Part shown: positions 23,290 through 37,969 of the stretch, one piece after another
Position numbering within the stretch: the first letter of the stretch is position 1
Layout: each line of letters begins with the position of its first letter
DNA from: Haliclystus octoradiatus
Taxonomy: Eukaryota > Cnidaria > Staurozoa > Stauromedusae > Haliclystidae
Direction: 5' to 3'
DNA length: 64,000 bases
Assembly (NCBI GenBank): GCA_916610825.1
Contig: OU744447.1
Span: 5,091,402 to 5,155,401 of the forward strand
Position numbers and translations under genes: made by a program
The notes under the pieces: generated by a model
Told to the model about the DNA's origin: nothing
Database searches by the model: none
The model's input: the letters and a program-made list of their open reading frames with translations, nothing else

Positions 23290-23491
23290 AAATGCGGGCT
23301 GTGTCAAAACGGAGTCAAATCTCCTGTTGCCAGACCGCGAGTCTTTTATTGAATCCTTTGTTGCACTTGTTGAGGTTCTTTTGTTGCATAAAGAATAGAA
23401 TTATGCTTATTGTTACAGGTCTATTGTTGTCACTTGGTTTCAAAAGATCTTCTTTGAAGTCTGATTGATCGCATTTAGACATTTTCTAATC
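23290..23491 (-). pseudogene. Possible Cys-loop receptor ligand-binding domain remnant
   Basis: The minus strand reads KEDLLKPSDNNRPVTISIIL, then FFMQQKNLNKCNKGFNKRLA and VWQQEI, a stop, and LRFD. The order and spacing (RPV, a beta strand, about 25 residues, then a W-Q-Q motif and R-x-D) resemble the start of nicotinic-type Cys-loop receptors. There is a stop inside and no other receptor exon nearby. The match is from memory of the family pattern and could be chance. Confidence 0.25.
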
Positions 23492-23825
23492 TTTACTTTC
23501 TTTCAAGCTCTTGATTTTCTTCGTTTTGCTATCTGAGTAGCATAATATCTCAACCATCAAAGCCTTCATGTAATGGTTATCTGATTTTATGCTGAATTTG
23601 TAGACCTGATGAATTTTCAATTGGATCTAATACCATCAATGCTGTAGTGATGATTTATTCCCTATTCAACATAATTTTTTGAACAAACTATGCAGGGTTT
23701 GATGAAGCATGAAGACTGTAGTTTTTATTAGGTTTCGAAACACAATTTCAAGACAACTTTCAAGACATAAGTATATGACAAAACGAGCGATTTTCAGAGA
23801 TAAAATATATAGACCTGGCGCACCC

Positions 23826-24835
23826 TTATAGTTAAATAACTTATAGAAGTGTGAGTACAGCATCATGCAATACAGGAACCAAGCTGTCTATCAAATCTAG
23901 ATATATACGACGTCAACTTGACGACTGATCTTCATCATGTATAACAAGTGAGAGCTCAATAAAAAATTGACAGTTCAGAATATTTAAACAAACCGAAAGT
24001 GATTATTAAACTTACAGTTGGCTGCAGCATCAACACTTGCGATAAATAGCCATAAATTGAATATGATGAATAGAACTTTATACTTCATTACGATTAATTC
24101 AGGACTTCTACCATTTCGCATATTCGTATGAGCTTTGAACTGTTTTGTTACTTCTATCATCCTTATTTCATTCGAAATTTCTTGCTTTTGAAGCAACCTA
24201 ATACAACCTGAGACATTTTTTAAAGCTCCTTTGAAGCCATTGTTTTCTCGCTTTCATGCATATGTATTGCTCATTTGCTTCACTGGGGTCTTTTATTTTG
24301 AAACTAAGTCATAACATGCAGCTATTCTCTAGCTTCTACGGTGGGCTTTGTGGGACTTCTATTATTTGTTTCTTAGAGAACAATAACTAAAGCATATATG
24401 TTAGTGTTGAAAAGGTTCTGAGTTGAACAGTATTCTCATATGAAGATAACATTTAGCTTATAGCTAATCGGCTTCATCAATAAAAAGTTCAAAACAAAAC
24501 AAAATGCTTTTAAAAATTTGTTGGTTCCATTCTACAAATATAAGATTCCCTAAGATATAAGATAAGATAAGATAAGATTTTTATAAGAAGGTGTTTAATA
24601 AAATTACAAGCTGTTTATCTAATATATATCTTAATTTCAATACAGGACATAATTATGTATTGCAGAATAATCGCATATATTATTGCAACATTCTATTTTC
24701 ATAATATAAATGAAAACACGCTAGCGAAGTAACATTATAAACAAAATAACAATTAATTGGATGAATAACTATTGAAAAGAATGTTGTTGCTATATTTAAC
24801 TGCAACATTTCATCAATCTTACACTGTATGACTTA
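23826..24835. repeat. Duplicated block around exon 1 of paralogue A
   Basis: It aligns with 54250-55095 almost throughout: AACCAAGCTGTCTAT, AATCTAGATATATACGAC, the signal-peptide exon, CTTTGTGGGACTTCTATTAT, and GAAAACACGCTAGCGAAGTA near the far end. The similarity spans promoter, exon 1 and early intron, so it marks the tandem duplication that made the two F5/8C genes. In the second copy it ends where a LINE fragment begins. Confidence 0.8.
24016..24088 (-). CDS. F5/8C paralogue A, exon 1 (signal peptide)
   Basis: ATG at 24088 opens MKYKVLFIIFNLWLFIASVD followed by AAAN. This is a short basic start, a hydrophobic core and small residues at the cleavage site, a typical secretory signal. After 73 bases the exon ends in phase 1 at AACT|GTAAGTTT. 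The same length, phase and position hold for paralogue B exon 1, and a phase-1 junction suits the F5/8C module that follows. The upstream in-frame sequence is open but unlike paralogue B, so the ATG at 24088 is the better start. The mature product would be extracellular and may bind lipid or sugar. Confidence 0.65.
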
Positions 24836-24944
24836 ATTATGTTCACATTCAACAGTAGACGCTTTCCGGATTTAAATAGCCAAATATTATAGTAAGTTCA
24901 ACGAAATCTTGTAGCCGTTGATAAGTAAATAATTTCTAATAGGC

Positions 24945-25260
24945 TACGCGAGAGTAAAAACCCGCGTTTTCAAAAGTCTCTCTAAACCTCATTTTCAAAA
25001 AGTTCCGGTAAATAATCAGCTTACACAAGGCTAGATTTATCAATTTTGTTTAAATTAAGCGCTGTAAACTCCAGTATTTCTTATATACAGTAATTCGAAG
25101 TCTAAAACATGAACAAACAATTTGAACAAACTTGTCTCGTCTCATTCGAATGATATCCACTAGACCTTGAAATTTTTATGCTCTGCGATATGGTTGCTCC
25201 GGGAGTTCTCCGTTATAGGCGCTAGTTCCAATGAATATGGGACTACACAGCAAAAACTGA
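24945..25260. repeat. Short dispersed repeat R3 (two adjoining blocks)
   Basis: 24945-25090 matches 47680-47830 (GAGTAAAAACCCGCGTTTTC, then ACAAGGCTAGATTT, then AACTCCAGTATTT). 25130-25260 matches 51100-51220 in the same orientation (TTTTTATGCTCT and flanks). In the first locus the two blocks are close together; in the second they are 3 kb apart. Confidence 0.5.
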
Positions 25261-25429
25261 AAAATTACATAGCCATTAAATCTTATTCAGAGAAAAATTA
25301 CTCCAAACAAGATCTGTTTTACCAGGTGTTTCACTCTTAAAAGGAGATATAAAATCTCACATACCTGTCTGAGCTCATTATGTCTTGTAATAAGATAATC
25401 TAGATTGCTGTTACTACTGCAGTATGGAT

Positions 25430-25835
25430 TCTAATATCTATATTTATGAAAGTGTTTGTTTGAATTTTTTTTTATTTCACATTACTATATGAGTGATGCT
25501 GCTAATTACCTAAGACATTGAAAATCAATCGCAATCATTAGAAATGAACAGTAAAACAATGAATTTTCTACTTAGGCTAATGTCCATAAAACAAATATTT
25601 TTTTACATTATGAATTAATCGTTGAACAAAGGTAGAGGGTCTGTATAGGGTGATTCCATATATCTAATGTTTCATTGTGATTGTGCTAAGAGTAAACTAT
25701 GTAACATAATTAATACGGTCCATATCGTTTAATATCTATATCAATATATTAAAAATGATGGAGAAAAATGGTAAAAAAAGTAACGCTCTATTTTATGGTT
25801 TTTTATGTACTTTTTTTTAGTAAAAACAAAGCTAC
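25430..25835 (+). repeat. Dispersed repeat R2, copy 2
   Basis: Partner of 17545-17965; see there for shared tracts. It contains small deletions that break the open frame of copy 1. Confidence 0.65.
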
Positions 25836-27178
25836 AACAGTAGTATGATGTTTGTATGCGTTCGTATATTTCATTTCTAACAAGAACTGCCAAATAAATC
25901 TTATACAAAGTATCCTCTATTAAAATTTATACAGCTTTATAATACAAGAAATACGGTGATAGCTATAGCGGTTTGGCATGTATGTTGAAAGGCTATAGAG
26001 TATTGTATGGAGTACATCAATGTATCAGTAATCATTATTAAATGTAATTAAAACTAATTACGTGTATATTACTTGTTGTTCTAGACTTTGACAATATTTT
26101 GTTATGGCAATGTGAAATATATTGATTTGATATTGTTTGATGTGACTTAGGATAAGCAATTTAACGTTATAAACGAGTAAGACGAATTATATTGATAATT
26201 CGTCTTATTCGATATAAGCCAATGGTTACGTTGCATTAAGTTAATTAATTCTGTTTTTCAGGTTCACCTTCAAATTTATAGATTATTTGAACACGATAAC
26301 TGTAAATGATTTCAATTTTGTCCACACAAGCTGTTTAATCTCTATTTGCTTTGCGTTGGTGAATTAAAGATAATACAATTAGTCAGCAAAATACGCATGT
26401 CTTCTTGCACGACAGTCCCTTACCAATCATTTAATTGTCTAATAACCAACCTGACATATGTTCTGTGGATTCAGGCAGGACACTCTTGTAAACAAGTAGT
26501 ATTATTTCAACCATAGCATACATGGGAAACATCATTCAGAGAGTCAAAATAATAATAATAAAGTCATGTGTAACAGCCATGGTAATTACTGTAATGTTCT
26601 GTTTCCATTTACCATACGTTGTAGTATTAAACTGAATAACTATTTAGTCGACTTAGAAGCACGGGTTACAAAACCAAGGTCGGCCATTCAGCAAAATAAA
26701 TTGAATACCATTCGAAAATATTATTCAAGTAAAAAATAAACAGCATATGAGGTATGATTGCAGAGATCACAACTTTTTGTAAATAGCGGTCGATTTGATG
26801 CAATTCTACTATATACTATCGTTGTATGATATGGTGCGAATCTAGCCAAAATCCCAGCTGGAAGTCTTGCAAAAACTTCAGATCTATTGACGGTTGGTAT
26901 GCAAACTTTACATTTAAATTTTGAGCGCGACTTTGAAGACTGAAAATAGTGTTCAACAGGCGTTGCAATGCCTTTAACAAACTATATTACTTTACGTTTA
27001 CACTGGAGAATTGATATTACTCGATCACGAGGATGCATACAACAATTTCGGAAGTCAGGAAATGATTTCTATCAAACAATCAGAATGAGAAGGTATGTAT
27101 AGGCCAAGCTTCTTTTAATTTTGACTGCATGCAGATTTGTCTTCCTTTTACAATTGTTTTCGTATATGCCCGTATACT
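25836..27178. other. Intergenic; one strong hairpin only
   Basis: Apart from the hairpin at 26174-26211 listed separately, no exon or repeat is recognised. Confidence 0.35.
26174..26211. repeat. Perfect-looking short hairpin
   Basis: CGAGTAAGACGAATTAT, a four-base loop (ATTG) and the reverse complement form a 17-bp stem with one mismatch. It has no T-run and no tRNA or known RNA motif. It could be a small foldback relic or a structured transcript. Confidence 0.6.
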
Positions 27179-27312
27179 AAAGGGTTACCACACGGCAGCC
27201 GTGTTTGGATCGCCCTACTGGCTCTTGTTTTTCTGATGCTTTCTCGTGTCTCCTAACACCGCTCGTGTTTGAATGAGGCGATCCAAACATGGCTGCCGTG
27301 TGGTAATCCTTT
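27179..27312. repeat. Foldback (MITE-like) hairpin element
   Basis: A 36-base arm (27179-27214, with TTACCACACGGCAGCC and TGTTTGGATCGCC) is repeated in inverse at 27277-27312 with two mismatches, around a 62-base loop. The arms are richer in GC than the flanks. This is the shape of a small non-autonomous inverted-repeat transposon. I did not find a clear target duplication. Confidence 0.6.
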
Positions 27313-28376
27313 TAAAAATCGATTCTATGTAATAAATATTATAAATTATTAGTATTCTTTACAATCGAAACTGATCAGTTCATTTACTCCTGAAAAGCGT
27401 CAGAAGAATTCAGAAGAATTCGACCAACCAATCACAGCAACAGGAATAACAAAGGATCGGCAATGAGCGAATAGGAATCCTCTGACGACCACGTGTTTAT
27501 TTTTTGCAAATAGGGTATTTCAGATGATCAGATCAGATTTCAGAATTATCAACATTTATAATTTTATCAACCAACATGAACTCTTTCTAAAAACCGCTTA
27601 TAATTACAAATTATCTTATTTTGAAGATTGTATGATTATATTTACATTTGATATTTCACAATAGTTGAAGATGGAACCGAAGCCTGAAGCATAATTAAAT
27701 TCATTGCTCCTGTTGCAACTGATCCATTTTCGCTCGTCGGTGAGCGAATTCGTGTTTCCCTGCTCTTCTTAACTTCTGCTACGAAATGAATGGCACGCTG
27801 TACGTCCAACAAATGAGCCAGAGAGAACTGTACTATATTGCCTCACTTGTGTGGTAGATGGTCTGTTGTTGTAATACTGCAATGTTCAGAGTATTCACAC
27901 GAGTGTACGTATTTGGTTCAAATGTCAATTTGGAGGGTGTCAGTTTGTTTTGGATACTGAAACTAGGCCGAACATTCTGGAATTATTTTCTTCAAATAAA
28001 TGGTATTTTTATGTCACGTTAAAAATATTTACAGCATATTTTGTTTTGTACTTCGTACTTTTCGCCTGTGTTTTATTCAGAAAATGTTCAGAAGGACATA
28101 CAAGTCATTACTTGTACAAGTAGGTACAAGTAATTTTCGTGTTCCGTTATTATCATTACTATTATTATTATTACTATTAAAGTTTAATTCTAAACCAAAA
28201 GAACAATTTTCTAAAACATTTTCTTTGTTTCGAGCTATTTTCAAACTTTACGGAATATTGAAGGTAACAAGAAAAAGTGTTAGTTAGTTTAGATTTTATT
28301 CCGTTTATGTTTTGAACGTGGTCCAAATATCCCGTTATTGTTAGCATTGTCTGAACTGTGAGTTCCAAACATGACC
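27313..28376. other. No recognisable feature
   Basis: The open frame at 28000-28287 has no known motif and overlaps a low-complexity stretch. The rest is featureless. Confidence 0.35.
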
Positions 28377-28608
28377 ATTTTTTTTTTTTTTTTTTTTTAT
28401 TTATCATTTTTTCACGAACCGGGTAAGCTTACAGCTTTTTTTTCACCGGGGTGGTTGGTTAATTTGTTAGTATTTTAAAGCTTGTGTGCGTTTAATAGCC
28501 GGATGCCATTCCTGACGCCAACCTATAGTGCTTCGGACAGGGATTGAACCCGAGAGCCTGAGGGCCGTGGTCCAACACCCTAGCCACTACACCAAAGCCG
28601 CACTATTA
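28377..28608 (-). mobile_element. tRNA-derived SINE with poly(A) tail
   Basis: Read on minus, it begins with a tRNA-like head: A box TGGTGTAGTGGCTAGGG (about 28597-28581) and B box GGTTCAATCCC (about 28551-28540). A body with GGCATCCGGC follows, then a run of about 20 A (T on plus at 28379-28398). This is the usual SINE plan of polymerase III promoter, body and A tail. Confidence 0.8.
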
Positions 28609-28886
28609 GCCAATCAGATTGCTAGAACAACATTCGACGATTTATAATTATTATTACATAGTTCTCTTTACACTGTTGACAATTTTATAAACTGGATTTC
28701 GAGTTGCATGCAAATGCATGCTTATATTGAGCTGTGAATCATCTGGCTCGACTGGTTCAAATAAATGCATGAAGAAATCTATGTAGAAAAGATGATTGAA
28801 GCCGAAATTTAATTCAGAAATTATTCTAATTTATTTTTTGCTGTTCAAAGAAGCAAAAAGTTTGAGAAGTGAAAAGTGGAAGTTAA

Positions 28887-29000
28887 GTAGCCATAACCCA
28901 GCCTGCGTTACAGAATGCGATTCATTCACAAAAGAATAGGGTGTCCGTAGCCATACCCTTTTGTGAATGAATCGCGGTCTGTAAACGCAGACTACCATAC
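28887..29000. repeat. Foldback hairpin element 2
   Basis: GCGATTCATTCACAAAAG (28917-28934) pairs perfectly with 28958-28975, and looser pairing extends outward to the GTAGCCAT and ACTACCAT ends, giving arms near 45-55 bases and a loop near 20. It is followed by a run of ten C. It is likely a small inverted-repeat transposon. Confidence 0.55.
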
Positions 29001-29934
29001 ACCCCCCCCCCAAAAAAAATCAAAGAAACATTTCTAACCCGAGTGTCATACGGCTGCAAGGTAACAATTTTTGGGGGTTTGTCTAAATTTTATTATGTTC
29101 CACCTAACAACACTGGCACATCCGGAAAAAATTTGATTGATTAAATTTTATTCATATGACGTGGTTGTTCAACATTTGATTCAAGTGACTTCTGGAAAAG
29201 TATAGAATGAGAAGCTATTTATCATCTTTACATCTTATTTTATTTATTACTGTCAATGGACATTCTTTTATTATATTTTAATTTATTTGTTGTCACTGAT
29301 GAAGTGGAAGTTGGTATTGCAATTGTTTCTATATCTTAATTAAATTTTATTGCAGTACTGTACAATTTAACACTGGCTGAAATAATCAGGAAAAATTTTT
29401 ATTTTATATCCTCGTAATTTCATTTCCATAACGCGGGTTTGTTTACAAATTTCATAACCTTATATTCAAGTCATTTTCAAATAATAATGAATGATCAATC
29501 ATTAAATAATTTCCAACTGAAGATAAGATGATGACACATCTTATTTGTTTCACTTTCATATAAATATACGTGTTGTTTTAGTTTGTTTACGTTTGAATTT
29601 CATTCTGATAATTACTACGATGAAAGTACACAAATTATCCGTCACGTCGCAACAAAGGATTGTGCTTTTTTGTATTTGTGAGACAATAGAAATTCATTCA
29701 AGTGCGAAACTGCTTAGTTAGCACTTCAGTCTGAGAAAGCATTGTTGTTGAAAATGGAAACAGTATTCATCAAGTTCGAAGTATTTATTTAAGAAATGAA
29801 GCCGACCATGTACGCCTCTGATTAATAACGAATCCATTGATATGTGTTTCAAGTCAATTGCATCAAAAATGGCATCGTGAATCCCCGCCTTACATACGGA
29901 CATACAAATGGAAATAGCGTAAATTTAAAAGTAA
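29001..29934. other. No recognisable feature
   Basis: AT-rich sequence without visible exons or repeat partners inside the window. Confidence 0.35.
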
Positions 29935-30170
29935 ATGTATAACTGATCAAGCGTTGAAAATCTGCTGTTTTGGGTCTTTAAACGAATATCACTTATATAC
30001 ATAACACTGTCTGTTTATATATCACAATCACTTATATACATAATATTGTCTCTTTAGTTATCGCAATATTTCTATATTTCGATCACTTATATACATAATA
30101 CTGTCTGTTTATATATCACTATATTTCGATATTTCTATATTTCTATATTTCTGTGTCAGTCCGCGACCTA
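29935..30170 (+). repeat. Start of repeat R1, locally triplicated
   Basis: The tract CACTTATATACATAA(CT)ACTGTCTGTTTATATATC appears three times with small changes at about 29988, 30026 and 30088, followed by GTCAGTCCGCGACCTATG. The copy then passes into a (TG)n run instead of the usual R1 sequence. The full-length comparison is at 58626. Confidence 0.65.
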
Positions 30171-33640
<3,470 letters not shown>

Positions 33641-35625
33641 CAAGAGTTGACTCTTTGAATGTTCTTATTGCTTCCCCACGTATTACTTCCGGGATAAGTT
33701 CCAGACTCTAGTACCTACTGCTACAATCGACCATTTCATCAGGGTTGTTCTGCAAATGGGTGGGATGAGTTTGTTTGGACGGCAAGATGACGTATATTTA
33801 GTGTTGGATATCTTGAAGAGGGAGTGTAAAAGTTTTGGAGTTTCTGTTATGAGTGTTTCTTGATCATCTTGGTTAATTTTACTATTCTTCTGACGTGTAG
33901 AGATGGAAGACGATATTCTTTACCAGTATTGGGTCGTGTTAGGTGTTTTAGTGATTTTTCTTGAATTCTTTCTAATTTTAGTCTATCTGTTTGATTAATT
34001 CCAAGAAGACGTAGGCTGCAATGTTCTAGGTGAGGACGGATGTATGTCTTGTAAAGTGTATTGGCAAGGTATGGGTTTAGGGATTTCTTAACCTGTTTGA
34101 TTTGATATAGGGAGAGATTGGCTTTTCTGATGCAATTGCGAAGATGACATCTCATGTTTAATCTATTGTCAATGTGAGCACCGAGTATCTTTATTATATT
34201 GAGCCAAGGTAAGGTTACATCATCGATTGTAATGTCTTTGTTATGTATTTGATTAGTACTTAGAACATTTGCGCTCGTAACGTGAATGTCGGGTTCTGGA
34301 ATGTGAGTGATTAGTAGGCATTGAGTTTTTGAGGGGTTCAGTTTTAGACAATTCAGCTGGAACCATTGGTGCACCTCTTTGTTGAGGTGTTGGACAGCAG
34401 TGTTTTTGTGGTTGGAGGAATAGTATAGCGTTGTATCATCTGCGCATCGTATATGATGGAAGAGGTTATTGGAAGAAATGAAAAGTCTGCTACGTAGATA
34501 TTAAATAGTAGTGGTGATATTATCGGTCCTTGTGGGACTCCCCGAGGGCAGGAGAAGGGCGAGGAAGTCTGACTTTCAACTCTGATAGATTGTGTTCTTC
34601 CACTTAGGTAATTGTTGATTAAGTTACAACTTGATGGATTTACAACGTAAGCTCTCAATTTTTCCATCAGAAGTTTATGGTGTACCATATCAAATGCCTT
34701 GGAGAGATCGAGGGAGACGATTGCAGTAGTTCGTTTTTTGTTGATGGCTGTTCTACAATCTTGTGTGAGTTTCATGAGGGCCTTTTCAGCACTGTGACTA
34801 TGTACAAAGCCAAACATATCAGGTGGGAAAATTGGTTTGAAGTGATTTTGGAGTTGATTTGCTAAGATTTTCTCGAATGCTTTGGAGATATGAGTGAGGA
34901 TGGTATTTGGTCGATAATTTTCTTTATTTGATGGATCGTTTTTTTTGTATATTGGTGAGACTATGCCATGTTTCCAGGCTTTTGGTATTTCATTTATTGT
35001 TATTAAGTGATTGAATAGATCGGTAATAGGAGAGGTGAGGCTTGGTAGGATAGTTTTGAGGAAGCTTACGGATATGTTATCGGCCGCAGTTGCCTTATTA
35101 GTTCTGAATCTTCCCAATACCAGTGATTTTTTGTAGGTTACGGTGAAATTTTGAGGGTTCAGTCTTTGAAGATGTTTCGAGATATTGTTGGAGGCTGTGT
35201 CGTTTAAGTTTTGTGACTAGATTCCGTTGAGTGTGGAAGCGGCGGATATTTTCTTCATTTCGTGGTAACTTCGATAAGTGATCTCTGAGTCTGATAGCTT
35301 CGTCGATTTTAGCTGTAATGCATGGTGGTCTTTGTGCCTTGATAAGTTTAGATGTCAATGGTGAATGTTTCTCTATGACTGAGTTAACTTCAAAGAACCA
35401 TCTGTTCCATACATCATCGGCTGACAGTAGCTCACCGTTATCATTAGTGTACATACGTTCCCATTGTATCCCACAGAGATCATTATTGAGTGAAGTAAAG
35501 TTTGTAGTTTTCATTTCTCTGTAAGTTATTAATCTTGGCTGTGTGCGTAGGCATTTAGTTTTGTGTGTTGTCATGCAGATACTGTGGTCGGAAGCTCCAG
35601 TTGCGATGATGTTACTAGCAACGAG
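33641..35625 (-). pseudogene. Second LINE, frameshifted reverse transcriptase
   Basis: On minus it starts in the endonuclease tail (NIIATGASDHSICMTT near 35610-35565), then a linker (RHSLQQYLETSSKTEPSKFH). A frame change at about 35100 leads to the reverse transcriptase: NKATAADNISVSFLKT, KENYRPNTILTHISKAFEKI, IVSLDLSKAFDMVHHKLLME and RGVPQGPIISPLLFNIYVAD. A further frameshift at about 34470 puts the catalytic box I-R-C-A-D-D-T-T-L-Y-Y in another frame, followed by QWFQLNCLKLNPSKTQ and the thumb to 33847. It differs in sequence from the LINE at 30.3-33.0 kb and is a separate family. It is dead through at least two frameshifts. Its truncated 5' end abuts repeat R1 at about 35625. Confidence 0.85.
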
Positions 35626-36800
35626 GTGTCTGTGTCAGTCCGCGACGAATGTACGTATTACTGGCTAAATAATACAGATAATCCGTTGTCGGGAAATTAT
35701 GAAAACATTTGTGTCGAGATAACCGTGTACAGTAACAAATTTGTATGAAAAGTATGGGTCTATGACGTTGTTTTAAAATAATATACTTCATCTGATATTT
35801 TATTTGATATCATTGCATTAAAAAATTCAGAGATTTTGAAAAATTTATAAGGTCGATAATCTAGCGGGCAGCCAAATTGAATTCAAATTGAAATCTCCAG
35901 AACAAAAATATTTTCCTTTGAATTTAAAAGCTGCTTGTGATTTGTTTGAACAAGTGAAACTTGAAACTGAATCAGTTTTATGATAATTAAAACAATACGA
36001 AATACTGAATTACATTGAATTACCAGTATAACTAGGCCAAACAAAATATGTTTTGAAATCAAACAAACGTAGAGCCATTTCATGTAGTGGTGTTATCAGC
36101 AATACATATATAGCGCAGCAAAAACGCTATGAAAATTAAATAGACTTGATGTCTTTAATCTATTAATGAAACAAAATTCCGTTCATTACTTTTCTTAAAA
36201 TCGAGATACAAGCATCATACATTTAAGAAGGCTATTTTGATATATAATTTATGAGAACACTGAGCAAACGATCTGTTTTGAAATGAATAATCTATCGCGG
36301 GGCATAAAAACAATTCAACCTGCAAGAATATTCAAAATGACGTTGGCGTTCGACTGATTAGAAAAAATTTTCAAAGTTCGAAGAGATTATCTGTCTGCAG
36401 TCTAAATTTACAGAATTTAGAATTAATCAAGGCATTGCACAAAAGTATTTCTATAATTTGTTATTTAATATAAAAATATGAATCATTTTGTTTTGAGCAG
36501 GCAGCCTTTTATTTTCAGATTTTGCTTCCATAATTAACGAAGGAATTGTAAGCATCGTTAAAATTAAAATTTCATTTTGTTGACTTGCTATAAGAATAAG
36601 ACACAGTATGTTACTACAGTTTCGAGAAAAAAAATAGCGGTGTCTTGTTCTTATCGTTGATGAACATTTAATAAAGTTAACTTCAGGTATATGAAATTCA
36701 ACAAAATTAAATTGAATAGAGCGTATGATTTGTGATAAATAATAATTTAATATAATATTTCCAGCGATCAAAAATGGCTTTCAACTTTAAAAAACAAAAA
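35626..36800 (+). repeat. Dispersed repeat R1, long copy with conserved short peptide
   Basis: It matches 58690-59830 closely. Near its start both copies have the same open peptide ending in a stop: SVRDECTYYWLNNTDNPLSG, then NY.NICVEITVYSNKFV (35632-35748; here the variable residue is E, A in the other copy). Downstream the repeat is non-coding and runs through GGCGTTCGACTGATTAG, AATAAGACACAGTATGTTAC and AATAGCGGTGTCTTGTT. Internal parts recur at 8985, 13440, 13680 and 51975. The element class is unknown. Confidence 0.75.
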
Positions 36801-36937
36801 CATAATTCAAAAATATTTTTCAATACTTAATACAGTTTGGATGAGTGTAACAAACTTTGTGTTACAAAAATAAAAAGCGAAAAAGGTTGCATGAAATAAT
36901 CGATCATAGCAAACAATATTTATTAAATACAACTTAC

Positions 36938-37052
36938 CATTTTCCAAATGAGATCCAATTAAAAACTGTACGAGCGGCATAATTTTCCAAACAACATTTA
37001 AATACGTAATAGCGGAAGTTAATACACCAATCAATAATAAGTTAACAACCAT
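36938..37052 (-). CDS. Signal-peptide exon of an unidentified secreted protein
   Basis: ATG at 37052 opens MVVNLLLIGVLTSAITYLNV, a hydrophobic leader, continuing to IGSHLEN. The exon ends in phase 1 at AATG|GTAAGTTG after 115 bases. It lies in a block duplicated at 58680-60370. A phase-1 first exon with a leader is the same plan as the F5/8C genes, so it may head a related gene whose later exons were lost or lie under the LINE insertions. No second exon was identified. Confidence 0.45.
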
Positions 37053-37801
37053 AATTTATCGAAGGAGAATGTAAGCCCGATAAGAATAAAATATAAATTG
37101 TCTTTTCTTATCGAAATAATTCTGACAAAAATGATCATTTCATATCGCATTCAAATGCAAGGTAAAGTAGATTCATTTTCTATATAAGTAAATCCTTTTC
37201 ATCAGACATCATAACATGAGCATTTAAATACTACCATCGGCTATGGTATTTCATATCTTGAAGCTGCACTAAACAGTTCTGTAACTATTCCTTTGTGAGT
37301 TAATTATTTCTGACACGAAAGCTTTATTTATCTTCAGATATATATTTTTTTATACCGGTCACATGTATGTAAGGATACACTTAAAAATATCCTCATTTGT
37401 TCATTTGCCTGTTAGCTATAGTGCTACAACAATACATACGTGCATACATACATATATACATAATGAAAAGATAGCAAATTTGCAAGTTAACGTTGAACGA
37501 GCAATTCTCAGGAGGCAAGAGTATCAATTTTTTGACACTGCTCTTGCATTAACCCTTGCTGGTTCTTCCCCAGAAATATGATCAGATCGTTGCGTTCTAG
37601 CAAACTTCCAAGGAACAATAATAAAAGGAGATTGATACCAAAGATTAAAACTCAATGTATTATTTGTACACTACCGTTATAATGGTGTGATGCCAACAGA
37701 TTAATATTTTGTAAATGATAGTTAATTTAACTTTGGTAGTTTACAATATATGATATCTTGAAAATTGAAATCACATATTTCAAATTAACTAGGCATAAGC
37801 A
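37053..37801. other. Upstream region of the signal exon, duplicated to about 37290
   Basis: Up to about 37290 it matches 60125-60370 (CATCGGCT and GAAGCTGCACTAAACA tracts). Beyond that no feature is seen before the LTR element. Confidence 0.5.
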
Positions 37802-37968
37802 TGTAATGACCGTTATATGCGTCACAACTGTAATATAAATAGCGAGATAAATACTGTTGCGAAATGTATAATTATCGAGATGATGAAGTCATAAGTGATT
37901 CATTACAGCTTTACCAAGCAAAGCAACTAGTATTATTTGAGTATCTCTCCTCTATCCTTAACACTATC
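37802..37968 (+). repeat. 5' LTR of the 37.8-40.3 kb gypsy element, end truncated
   Basis: Aligns with 40119-40287 with about a dozen differences; the deletion junction lies after CTTAACACT. Confidence 0.85.
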
Positions 37969-37969
37969 T

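Noticed and set aside
28000..28287. Plus-strand frame of 95 residues with leucine-rich stretch
   Set aside because: The leucines come from a low-complexity TTATTA repeat; no other coding signal.
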